Shown here piece after piece: positions 27,061 through 35,560 of a stretch of DNA of 64,000 nt. How positions within the stretch are numbered: the stretch's first letter is position 1; every line of letters starts with the position of its first letter. This stretch comes from CANKHA01 sp963750965 (GTDB lineage Bacteria > Pseudomonadota > Alphaproteobacteria > Rhizobiales > Xanthobacteraceae). The notes beneath the pieces are model-generated. The model was not told where the DNA came from. It made no database searches and worked only from the letters and a program-made list of their open reading frames with translations. The position numbers were made by a program, and so were the translations under genes. The stretch covers positions 124,001 to 188,000 of the forward strand of contig CAVVSK010000016.1 in NCBI GenBank assembly GCA_963750965.1, given 5' to 3'.

Positions 27061-27360
27061 GTTATCCTCTATCGTTACCTAACCAAACGTGCCGGTAAGG
27101 CAGTGGTTCCTTGCGGGATTTTCTGCACGGGCAAAACTTGCTCGATTAGTATCCCTATAGCTTCAGGCCGCTGTCTGGCGGGGAGAAACCGAATGGACCT
27201 TCCTGCGTTGGCAAGGGAGCAGGCAGCTATGTTGCATCATCACGCAGTCGCGCCTTCCCGGACTGCAACAGCTGATTAGCGCTCGATTCGGATGGACTAA
27301 CGGCAGCCAACCCCCGGCTAGGATTCGCATCAGGTTTTATTCGCTTCGAAAGGAAGGCTG

Positions 27361-27576
27361 ATGGCTGACAACACGCAGGAACGGGTGCCGGCAGACCCGG
27401 CAGCGGTCAACCTACGCGAGACTTGGGAGGTCACCTATTGGTGCGAGAAGTTCGGGCGGACGCAGCTCGAATTGGAACTGGCCATTAAGGAGACTGGCAG
27501 CGTTATCGCTGACGATATTGGAGCCTATTTTGAGACGAGGACTGCTGCCGCCAGCAGGCTTGATAATTCAAAATAG
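27361..27576 (+). CDS. DUF3606 domain protein
   Basis: Seventy-one residues, AGGAAGG ribosome-binding site. The motif VNLRETWEVTYWCEKFGRTQ followed by LELAIKETG is the DUF3606 core (a helix-turn-helix-like small domain found widely in Rhizobiales and often stress-associated by context). No function is known. From 27577 to 27931 no gene is supported; plus-strand ORFs there have no signal. Confidence 0.7.
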   Translation: MADNTQERVPADPAAVNLRETWEVTYWCEKFGRTQLELELAIKETGSVIADDIGAYFETRTAAASRLDNSK

Positions 27577-27931
27577 CTTTGGCCAGGAGTGTTTCCTGTT
27601 TATCGCGTGACGCTCATCCGCCCTTCAACAAGTTTTCAGCGCTGCCCTCTTGGACTCGTTTAACCCGAGTCCCGGCTTATCCATTTGGGAAGACGTTTAC
27701 CGAAAAACTCCCCAAGGATTAATGCAACTCAAAGAGGTCACGATAGGCCAAAAAGAACACCCGCGGTTCAAACTCCAATCCTTAATGGTCCAACGACAAG
27801 GACCGGCTGGCCTCCTTTTTGCTCTCCGAAGTCCAGCCGCCATACCCAGGCTTTGCAAAATAACGAGCAGTCCCATCTCGGGACAAATGCTCCAATTTGG
27901 GCACACCCGCTTGCGGGGAGGAGAGACAAAG

Positions 27932-28251
27932 ATGTTGCGATTAGCCTTCGTCTTGTTGTTTGCCAGCTCAGCAACCGCTCTTGCGGGCACAGCCACTGCG
28001 AATTTTCAGGTCGGATTAATCATTACTGAAAAGCACGCTGCATCAAATCTTAACCCAAAGCCCCGGGACAGCCGATTAACTGGCGAGAGAGCGCTACGAC
28101 CTTCTCGGTCCATAGCGACAAAGCCTATCGCGCAAACCAGATAGGTTTTTCAGGGCTGCCCAGCGAACTCGCTGTGAGCGCACTATCGGTTTTCCAACAA
28201 ACGTCGCAACCGGCTGGAAGCTTTCTGCGCCGTAAAATCTTAGCGACTTAA
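27932..28251 (+). pseudogene. small secreted protein upstream of the fimbrial genes, frameshifted
   Basis: A strong ribosome-binding site (GGAGGAGAG) precedes the ATG. The first piece has a signal peptide (LAFVLLFASSATALAG) and TATANFQVGLIITEKHAAS. Near 28055 the frame changes by one base; the second piece (GQPINWRESATTFSVHSDKA, ANQIGFSGLPSELAVSALSV) runs to the TAA at 28251. Together they make about 105 residues. The family is not recognised. The position 172 bases upstream of a spore-coat-U pilin suggests a link to the fimbria, but no SCPU domain is seen. The gap 28252-28422 has a TTGACC hexamer at its left and nothing else certain. Confidence 0.5.
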
Positions 28252-28422
28252 AAATTGACCACGATCCAAACAGGTTTTGGTTGGAAGCAGGTCACCAATT
28301 TTTCATCATGGCCGAAAACACAAATCATTAATCCTGACATTTAAGCTCACTTTAGATGGCTCGCGATAATTTGATCCCCGCAAACGAGCGATCAGGCTCG
28401 TGCTTGGTGCAGGGGGAGTTTC

Positions 28423-28935
28423 ATGTCCGTGTTGTTAGGAAATAAAAATCGGTTGTTGAAGGGCGTCGTGGCAATCGCTTGTCTTTTGCCATTTACCAAC
28501 GGCGCACTTGCGGCAACCACCGTGTCAAACTTCGCAGTACAAATCGCCATAGCCGCGTCATGTACCATCAACAGCGCCTCGACGCTGAACTTCGGCAGCC
28601 AGGGCGTCCTGACTGCAAACGTAGATCAAACGTCAACGCTGCAGGTTCAATGCACCAACACTACGCCGTATAACATCGGCCTCAATGCCGGTACCGGTTC
28701 AGGTGCGACAGTGGCTACCCGCAAGATGACCAGTGGTGCGAATACGGTCAATTATTCGCTCTACACCGATGCCGGCCGTTCGACCGTTTGGGGCGATACG
28801 GTTGGCACGGACACTGTTACGGGGACTGGCGATGGCGCTTCTCAGAGCTACACCGTCTTCGGGCGCGTGCCGTCCCAGACGACGCCGGCTCCGGGCAGCT
28901 ACAGCGATACGGTTACGGTGACCGTTACGTATTGA
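28423..28935 (+). CDS. spore coat protein U (SCPU) domain fimbrial subunit
   Basis: This is the probable major pilin of an archaic (sigma/Csu-type) chaperone-usher fimbria. A signal peptide (VVAIACLLPFTNGALA) is followed by one SCPU domain: SCTINSASTLNFGSQG, LQVQCTNTTPYNIGLNAGTG, the basic/polar strand RKMTSGANTVNYSLYTDAGR and the ending TPAPGSYSDTVTVTVTY. Two conserved Cys can form the domain's disulfide. The length (170) is normal. GGGGAG precedes the ATG. It lies 158 bases before the usher gene. Confidence 0.87.
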   Translation: MSVLLGNKNRLLKGVVAIACLLPFTNGALAATTVSNFAVQIAIAASCTINSASTLNFGSQGVLTANVDQTSTLQVQCTNTTPYNIGLNAGTGSGATVATRKMTSGANTVNYSLYTDAGRSTVWGDTVGTDTVTGTGDGASQSYTVFGRVPSQTTPAPGSYSDTVTVTVTY

Positions 28936-29093
28936 TTGCGGTTCGCAGATCGATCCGCGGTCAATCGCTCCTAGGTGAAGTGACGGCCTGTAACCGTCAC
29001 TTCACCGCCCGGGCTGGGGATGGTCCGGCAATGGACGTGGTTTTTCGGCCTAACTGAACGATTTCGACTTTCGCTAACCGATTGGGTTTACCC

Positions 29094-31520
29094 ATGCTGC
29101 GGTTCCGGTTTTTGCCGGGCGCTGGCCGGCTTCAGGCTGTTCTGGCCTTGACGGTAGCCCTTGCTTTGACAGCCGGGCCCGTTGGCGCTGGTGAAGTCGG
29201 ACAGCAGCTCCACCTCGAAGTGATCGTAAATGGAAGCCCGACCAATCTCATTGGGTCGTTCACCATGCTGGGCGATCGCCGGATTGCGGCACAGCGCGCC
29301 GAGCTCAAGGAAATTGGCTTAGAGCCAAGACAATATCGATCCCCGAGCGATTTAATCATATTGGATGATGTGGTTGGCCTCTCGTATGTCTACGACGAGG
29401 CAGCGCAGCGCATCTCGATCACGGCGCCTGAAGAATTACGCGCCGTAAAAGATTACGATGCGACGCCGGGGACGCAGCACAAGATCCCTGTGCAAACTGA
29501 TTACGGGGCAGTGCTTAACTATAATCTATTCGCCGCCTCGGGCCTGCAAACCGAGGGTCAGTACCTGGCCTTCAATGGCGGTTCCACCACGCTCGACGCA
29601 CGGGCTTTTACTCCCTTCGGTACATTGAGCCAATCAGGCATCGTGCGCACGTCTTCCGACAATCAGGCCGAAGCGCTGCGGCTGAACACGACCTTTGCCT
29701 ATTCCGATGAGCAGTCGTTAATCACGTATCGAGCCGGCGACGTTATGAGTAGCGGCCTTGCCTGGACCAGACCAATTCGAATGGGAGGCTTTCAAGTTCA
29801 ACGCAATTTTGGCCTTCGGCCGGACCTCATCACGCTGCCCTTGCCGGCGGCCCTGGGAAGTGCGGCGCTGCCCTCTACAGTTGACGTGTACTTGAACAAC
29901 ATAAAAACTTTTTCGCAGGACGTAGGGGCAGGCCCTTACCGGATAAACAACCTTCCAGTCGTATCCGGCAGCGGAACGGCACGGGTCGTGCTCCGCGACT
30001 CCTCCGGTCGCGAAACTGAATCGAGCCTGCCGTTTTATGCATCCCCGAACCTGTTGGCTCCAGGGCTATTCGATTTCTCCGTTGACCTTGGTTTGCCGCG
30101 GCTATCTTACGGCACCCCGTCGGACACCTATGTCAACAATCCTGTTGGCTCGGCCAGCGTCCGTGCGGGCATTTTCGATTGGCTAACCGTCGAAGGCCAC
30201 GGGGAGTTCAGTGGAAATTTGTTAAACGGCGGCGCCGGCGCTTCGATGCGCGCCGGTTCTTTTGGCGTCGCGTCTTTCGCTTTGGCCGCTAGTCACCACC
30301 AAGGCCAGACCGGGTTTCAAAGCTACGTGGCCTTTGACACAACTTTCATGGGCATGAGTATTAACGCCAGTTCGCAGCGCACATTTGGTTCTTATAATGA
30401 CCTGGCTTCGGTAACTGGGCGACTGCCCGCTAAAATCCCAGATGACGCTTTCGGCGGCGGCCCGTTTGACGACGTGACATCGTCGATTAACGCAACGTCG
30501 CTATGGACGAGCACGCGGCCGCCCCGGGCGTTCGATCGCATTTCCATCGGCATGCCCCTTTTCGACCGCGCAAGTCTGAGCCTCAGTTATATTCACACCG
30601 AGGACTTCAGCCACGTCCAGTCGAATATCCTCGCTGCGTCATGGTCAGGGCAGCTGCCACACAACACGGCGGTGTTTGCGACGGCATTTAAGGATTTCGG
30701 TGACAAGAAAAGTTCCGGGGTCCTAGTGGGCCTCTCGATGCCACTCGGAGATTCAATAACAGCGTCAAGCGCAATTTCTAGCGGCAGCGGCGGCACCCAG
30801 ATCAGTTCTGATGTCGTAAAGCCGCTTGATCCCAAGCCTGGGAGCGTGGGCTGGCGTCTACACGACACCGAGGGCAGTACGTCATACCGCTCCGGGGCGG
30901 TTGCCTATCGCTCTTCCTTTGCACGCACGGAGGCCACCGTCGCTCAGGATCGCAATGGTGTGCGCGCTACAGCAGAGGTGGATGGCGCCATAGCCACGAT
31001 GGGCGGCGGGGTGTTTCTGGCGAACCGCATTGACGACGCTTTCGCTGTGGTCGAGACGGGCGCGCCGGGCGTCGAAGTATTTCACGAAAATCGCTCTGTG
31101 GGTGTCACGGATTCCTCCGGACGCGCCCTGGTGCCGGGCTTGCGCTCGTACCAGCACAACAAGATTGCCATCGACACCACAAACCTGCCGGTTGATGCCG
31201 ATGTAGGGATGACGCAAAGCATTATCGCCCCGGCGGATCGCTCGGGCGTACGAGTCAATTTCGCGGTCCGAACGAATATTCGCCCAGCTATTCTGGTGCT
31301 GCGCAAACCGGACGGAACGCCAATCGCTGTCGGCTCTCGCGGGCAGTTGGAGGGTGGTGACAGTTTTGTTGTTGGTTACGACGGGCAAGCTTACGTCAAG
31401 GGCCTTGGACCAAACAACACCGTAACGATTACCTTGCCAGAAGGCCAATGTAGCGCCTCGTTTCCATATAATGAGAACGCAAACGAACAGGTGATGATCT
31501 CTCCGGTGATTTGCCGCTAA
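29094..31520 (+). CDS. fimbrial outer-membrane usher (Csu/CsuD type)
   Basis: The usher forms the outer-membrane assembly pore of a chaperone-usher fimbria. From ATG 29094 there is a signal peptide (AVLALTVALALTAGPVGAGE), the N-terminal domain (LHLEVIVNGSPTNLIGSF), the beta-barrel and plug (AEALRLNTTFAYSDEQ, DVYLNNIKTFSQDVGAGPYR, INNLPVVSGSGTARVVLRDS), and C-terminal domains (GRALVPGLRSYQHNKIAID, MTQSIIAPADRSGVRVNF) with a final Cys pair (GQCSASFPY ... SPVICR). The 808 residues match Csu-type ushers. An in-frame TTG at 29082 is the alternative start. Confidence 0.9.
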   Translation: MLRFRFLPGAGRLQAVLALTVALALTAGPVGAGEVGQQLHLEVIVNGSPTNLIGSFTMLGDRRIAAQRAELKEIGLEPRQYRSPSDLIILDDVVGLSYVYDEAAQRISITAPEELRAVKDYDATPGTQHKIPVQTDYGAVLNYNLFAASGLQTEGQYLAFNGGSTTLDARAFTPFGTLSQSGIVRTSSDNQAEALRLNTTFAYSDEQSLITYRAGDVMSSGLAWTRPIRMGGFQVQRNFGLRPDLITLPLPAALGSAALPSTVDVYLNNIKTFSQDVGAGPYRINNLPVVSGSGTARVVLRDSSGRETESSLPFYASPNLLAPGLFDFSVDLGLPRLSYGTPSDTYVNNPVGSASVRAGIFDWLTVEGHGEFSGNLLNGGAGASMRAGSFGVASFALAASHHQGQTGFQSYVAFDTTFMGMSINASSQRTFGSYNDLASVTGRLPAKIPDDAFGGGPFDDVTSSINATSLWTSTRPPRAFDRISIGMPLFDRASLSLSYIHTEDFSHVQSNILAASWSGQLPHNTAVFATAFKDFGDKKSSGVLVGLSMPLGDSITASSAISSGSGGTQISSDVVKPLDPKPGSVGWRLHDTEGSTSYRSGAVAYRSSFARTEATVAQDRNGVRATAEVDGAIATMGGGVFLANRIDDAFAVVETGAPGVEVFHENRSVGVTDSSGRALVPGLRSYQHNKIAIDTTNLPVDADVGMTQSIIAPADRSGVRVNFAVRTNIRPAILVLRKPDGTPIAVGSRGQLEGGDSFVVGYDGQAYVKGLGPNNTVTITLPEGQCSASFPYNENANEQVMISPVICR

Positions 31521-31612
31521 CTGCAATCCGCGCTACCCGAAGTGCGCTCGGATCAAGGTTTCACGCGGGCATTCGTCTAGATGCGGCTGCGGTGACTGAA
31601 CAAAAACAACCG

Positions 31613-32560
31613 TCAATAAGCTACTGTAGCAACAATGACGTCGCTATAGCTGCCCGGTTGCGGGGTCACCTGCGGAGCGATGCGGCCAAAGACGGTCAGA
31701 TTCTGCGCTATACCGCTGCCGTTTCCAGAAGCGGTATTTACGCCAGGGGTCGCTCCCCACGGCAAGGTGCGCGCTGAATCCCGATAAAGCCCATAAGTTA
31801 CCTGCTGCGCGCCGAAGGACATTTTCCGCTGGGTAGCATCCGTAGCTCCGGCATTTCCGCCACTGAGGCTCACGGTATAGGGCAGGGCTGGACTGCACTG
31901 AACGGTAAGGGTGCCTGTTGCATCGATAGTACTGGCCAAAACACTGGTAGCTCCGAAATTAACGCTTGTCGCACTGACGTTGCAGTTGCTGATGACGGTT
32001 GCCGTCGCTGAGGTCGAGGCTGTTGCGGTGCGGTTGCCTGCAGGGCACTGTGTCTGTGAAAAATTGCCATAACGGATGTGGGGATTGGCGCTAAACGTTG
32101 AAGTGTAGGTGCCGGGTGAGGCGGTCTGTTGAGCACCGAAAAACCTGCCATAGACGGTGACAGAGGTGGTGCTGTTTTGGGCGACATCGACCTGCAAGCC
32201 GCCGTTATTATAACCGGTGACCCACGATCCCCACAGTTGGGTACGCGCCGCGTTTTCATAAAGATCAAATCGGGTTCTTGCTCCCCCCGGGCCGATCAAT
32301 TGGCGGCTGGTGCCGTCGCTCGCAGACCCCGCGTCGAGACTGATGCATATTCTCTGTCCATTGTTGCTCCCGCCTGAGCAAACCACAGTGATTGTGGAGG
32401 TAATGTCGACGGCGGCCCCGGGGAGGACGTCGACAGTGCCGAACGCAATCGCGGGCATGCTGACTGTGCATGTCTGCGAAAACCCGCTTGTTGGAAAGGC
32501 AACCAACAAAAGGAGGGCTCGAATAAAAATGAATGGTTTCAAAGGCAAACCGTGAGACAT
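31613..32560 (-). CDS. two-domain SCPU fimbrial tip adhesin candidate (CsuE-like)
   Basis: The 315 residues carry a signal peptide and two SCPU domains in tandem: residues about 30-175 (CTVSMPAIAFGTVDVLPG, FDLYENAARTQLWGSW, QTASPGTYTSTFS) and about 190-315 (NCNVSATSVNFGATSVLA, RKMSFGAQQVTYGLYRDSAR, TPQPGSYSDVIVATVAY). In Csu-type fimbriae the two-domain subunit is the tip adhesin, whose N-terminal domain contacts the surface. It is transcribed against its neighbours, between the usher and chaperone genes, 92 bases from the usher stop. Confidence 0.8.
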   Translation of the reverse strand: MSHGLPLKPFIFIRALLLLVAFPTSGFSQTCTVSMPAIAFGTVDVLPGAAVDITSTITVVCSGGSNNGQRICISLDAGSASDGTSRQLIGPGGARTRFDLYENAARTQLWGSWVTGYNNGGLQVDVAQNSTTSVTVYGRFFGAQQTASPGTYTSTFSANPHIRYGNFSQTQCPAGNRTATASTSATATVISNCNVSATSVNFGATSVLASTIDATGTLTVQCSPALPYTVSLSGGNAGATDATQRKMSFGAQQVTYGLYRDSARTLPWGATPGVNTASGNGSGIAQNLTVFGRIAPQVTPQPGSYSDVIVATVAY

Positions 32561-32836
32561 GCAAGTCCGCTACAGGCGAGCAAAATCATATTAATAAGAG
32601 CAGCTCGTTTAATTACCGATTAACTTGAATAGAATTATACCATTTAGCGAAAGGTACTCTGCTCGCTTAGCCGGATGACGCAAACCCGCCCTAGCCTGAA
32701 ACTCCCCATCGGTCCCGGGCTGCTTCTTCCCATTCGTAGCTGGCACAGCTACGTGCCGGCTCGGGCGGCATGGGCAAGATACCGAACACTACCAGGTCAC
32801 TGTCTCTCCTTCATCGAAGATTGCCCGAGGAAACAA

Positions 32837-33562
32837 ATGCAATCATGTATCTCAAATGTTCTGCTGATTACCGCGCTGCTACTGGGCGCATCCACATCAG
32901 TGCGAGCGGGCTCCCTGCAGGTAGAGCCGGTGCTTGTCGATGTGATATCCCCAGGTGCGGCATCAACCCTAACCTTGCGCAACCAGGGATCGACGTCGCT
33001 TGATGCGCAGATCCGGGTCTACCGTTGGTCGCTTGTGAACGGCGAGGAGAAACTCGAACCGACCGATGATGTGGTCGCCAGCCCGCCCGCCGCCTCCTTA
33101 GCTCCAAAAGCTGAATACATTACCCGTATTGTGCGTGTGTCTAAGCGTCCTTTACAGGGAGAGGAAAGCTACCGCCTACTGGTCGACCAATTGCCTGACC
33201 CGTCGCAACAGAAGAATGGCACGATCAATCTGCTCGTGCGCTACTCCATCCCAGTTTTCTTTGGCGCCGCTAATAAGAAAAGCCCGGCCGTCGCATGGTC
33301 TCTCACAAAAAAGGGCGACAAGGTCACTCTGATTGCCCATAACAGTGGCGATCGCCGACTGCGCATCTCCGCACTCAACCTTCGCGATGCGAAGGGGAAG
33401 ACCATTTCCTTTGGTGCGGGCCTGGCCGGGTACGCGCTCGGTCAATCGGCCAAGCATTGGACAAGCAGCGCTCCTGGCTTTGCAGTCAGTGGGCCGACCA
33501 CAATCTCTGCCCAAAGCGATGCTGGACCTATTTCAGCTGTTGCTTCGATAGCCGGTCGCTGA
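32837..33562 (+). CDS. fimbrial periplasmic chaperone (Csu/CsuC type)
   Basis: PapD-like chaperone. ATG 32837 has GAGGAAA upstream and opens a signal peptide (NVLLITALLLGASTSVRAG); the longer upstream extension is rejected because it has no signal. Domain 1 has STLTLRNQGSTSLDAQIRVY, a conserved YITRIVRVSKRPLQGEESYR segment (donor strand G1 region) and LLVRYSIPVFFGA. Domain 2 has DKVTLIAHNSGDRRLRISAL. Length 241 is normal. The divergent gap to the tip subunit (32561-32836) includes A+T-rich stretches that probably hold both promoters. Confidence 0.87.
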   Translation: MQSCISNVLLITALLLGASTSVRAGSLQVEPVLVDVISPGAASTLTLRNQGSTSLDAQIRVYRWSLVNGEEKLEPTDDVVASPPAASLAPKAEYITRIVRVSKRPLQGEESYRLLVDQLPDPSQQKNGTINLLVRYSIPVFFGAANKKSPAVAWSLTKKGDKVTLIAHNSGDRRLRISALNLRDAKGKTISFGAGLAGYALGQSAKHWTSSAPGFAVSGPTTISAQSDAGPISAVASIAGR

Positions 33563-33799
33563 ACTGCTCGGCGGGGAGGGTCGGGCACTCAGGTCGTGCA
33601 TTGTTGAATACGTTGCGAAGGCCGAGCCGCGTAGCCGGAATCCAACCCGTCCCGGCTGGTCGGCGGAGGCATTAACGTAAGGTTGCCGAACGGGGCAGCA
33701 ACGGCAAGCAACTGTGTTTTGTTACCGGCTGCCACCCCCATTTAACTTCAAAAAAACCTTTCAGGGGCTACCTTCCGTTAAGACTGGGGCGCTCCAACG

Positions 33800-35254
33800 A
33801 TGTTGAGACCTCTCATTTCAGTGGCGGTCAAGCGTGGCTGGCTGCTCATCCTGTTAACCGGGATAATTTGCCTTGGCGCCAGCCTGGTAACTCTGGGCGC
33901 CACAAACGCCAAGTTCTTTTCTTTTCTACCAGCATCGGCGGCCGACAGCGTAATTCTGACGCTGCTCGGGCTGAGCGCTGCCGGCGTGTTTGTGATCCAT
34001 TGCTTGCGCCAGCAAAATCGGCTGTTGACGGCAGCGGTCGAGAACATGCCGCAAGGCCTGTGCATGCTGGATTCTTCGGGCCGGCTGATGCTGTGCAATA
34101 ACCGTTATCTCGACATCTACGGTTTGAACGCAAAGCAAATCCTGCCGGGTTCCTCGCTGCGTGACCTGCTCGAGCACTGCCGAGCGGTGGGAACCTTCTC
34201 TGGCGATCCCGATCTCTACGCAAAGGAGTGTATGGACCGAATTGCGCAGGGAAAGACGACGAGCACCGCGTTTGAGATGGCAAATGGCCGCATTATTGCC
34301 CTCGCGAGCTGTCCGATGCCCGATGGCGGATGGATTGACACGCACGAGGACATAACGGAGCGTCGCCGCGCCGCACTGCAACGTAGCTCGATGCAGGAAA
34401 ACGAGCAGCGTCGCATCGCCCTGGAAGAGGCGATCGGCGTTTTTAGGCACCGTGCCGAAAATCTTTTGAAATCTACTTCCGAAAGCGCGACGACGATGCG
34501 GACAATGGCGAGCGCTCTGGTGGGTGCATCCGGCCAGACAGCACAGCGCGCTGAAAGTGCGGCGAAAAGATCGCATCAAGCGTCGAAAAACGTAGAGTCG
34601 GCTGCGGTGGCGGCGGAGGAAATGTCGACAGCGACCGCCGAAATCAGCCAGCGCCTGGGGCACACTGCCGACATAGTGTGTGTTGCAGTGAAGGAAGCGC
34701 AGACGACCAATGAACAAGTTGCGGGCTTGGCGCAAGCCGCTCAGAAGATCGACGACGTTGTCCAATTGATCCGCGACATCGCAGGCCGGACCAATTTGCT
34801 TGCGCTCAATGCTACAATCGAAGCCGCGCGCGCCGGCGAGGCAGGGAAGGGCTTCGCCGTGGTCGCCTCCGAAGTTAAATTGCTCGCGGTGCAGACCGCG
34901 AAGGCCACCGAGGATGTCGCCGGCCAGATCGCCGCCGTACAGAAATCGACAGCCATGGCCGTCGCCGCCATCGGCCGTATTGCAGAACGTATGCGGGAAA
35001 TCAACGAAGACACCTCGTCGGTCGCAGCATCGGTGCATCAGCAGGATGCCGCAACCGGAGAAATTTCGCACAACGTAAGCAGCGCGGCGGACGGTACCAA
35101 GGTGATCGCGTCTGAACTCAACGACGTCGCGGGAGAAGCCAGCGATGCGCGCACGTCGGCGCAGACGCTACTCGAAGCGTGCGAAGGGGTCGCCAGCGTT
35201 GCCGCAAGCCTGCGTGGTGAAGTCGAGAGTTTCCTGGGAAAAGTAGCCGTTTGA
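33800..35254 (+). CDS. methyl-accepting chemotaxis protein with PAS_7 sensor
   Basis: This is a membrane chemoreceptor that signals to CheA. Two N-terminal helices (LLILLTGIICLGASLVTLGA and SVILTLLGLSAAGVFVIHCL), then a PAS_7 domain at about residues 75-195 (ENMPQGLCMLDSSGRLMLCN, ending DGGWIDTHEDITERRRA). The signalling domain includes the highly conserved tip IRDIAGRTNLLALNATIEAA, then RAGEAGKGFAVVASEVK. No large periplasmic domain is present, so the PAS probably senses a cytoplasmic signal. 484 residues. The gap 33563-33799 has no gene. Confidence 0.88.
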   Translation: MLRPLISVAVKRGWLLILLTGIICLGASLVTLGATNAKFFSFLPASAADSVILTLLGLSAAGVFVIHCLRQQNRLLTAAVENMPQGLCMLDSSGRLMLCNNRYLDIYGLNAKQILPGSSLRDLLEHCRAVGTFSGDPDLYAKECMDRIAQGKTTSTAFEMANGRIIALASCPMPDGGWIDTHEDITERRRAALQRSSMQENEQRRIALEEAIGVFRHRAENLLKSTSESATTMRTMASALVGASGQTAQRAESAAKRSHQASKNVESAAVAAEEMSTATAEISQRLGHTADIVCVAVKEAQTTNEQVAGLAQAAQKIDDVVQLIRDIAGRTNLLALNATIEAARAGEAGKGFAVVASEVKLLAVQTAKATEDVAGQIAAVQKSTAMAVAAIGRIAERMREINEDTSSVAASVHQQDAATGEISHNVSSAADGTKVIASELNDVAGEASDARTSAQTLLEACEGVASVAASLRGEVESFLGKVAV

Positions 35255-35336
35255 GCTGGGTGCTGACGGCGCAGCGCGCGGTCATACGCCACTACCATTC
35301 AGGCTGGTGATAAACCAGAGTCCCCCGATGCGGACC

Positions 35337-35351
35337 GTCAGGTCACCTGAC
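35337..35351. repeat. 7-1-7 palindrome between signalling genes
   Basis: GTCAGGT and ACCTGAC are exact inverted arms around one C. It lies in the 306-base gap between the first chemoreceptor and the GGDEF-EAL gene (35255-35560), which otherwise shows nothing. It could be an operator or part of a terminator but has no T run. Confidence 0.35.
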
Positions 35352-35560
35352 GTGAGCCGCGAAGATCGTCCGGATAAATTGTTCTATCCCTCCAGTGAGG
35401 TAGCTGGGAACGCACAGCACCGTAGAAAGTGCGCCCACCCCCTGACCGGCGTTGGTTAATAGCAGGTTCTACCAACCGGGGAGATTCAAACCGTCGCATT
35501 AATTGGTTTCGCATGCAGATTGCTTAGCGTGCCGAGATAACAGCAGCAACATTGGGTGCC

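Noticed and set aside
33926..35071. 381-codon minus-strand ORF over the first chemoreceptor
   Set aside because: Shadow of the intact chemoreceptor gene; Cys/His/Arg-rich with no recognisable domain.
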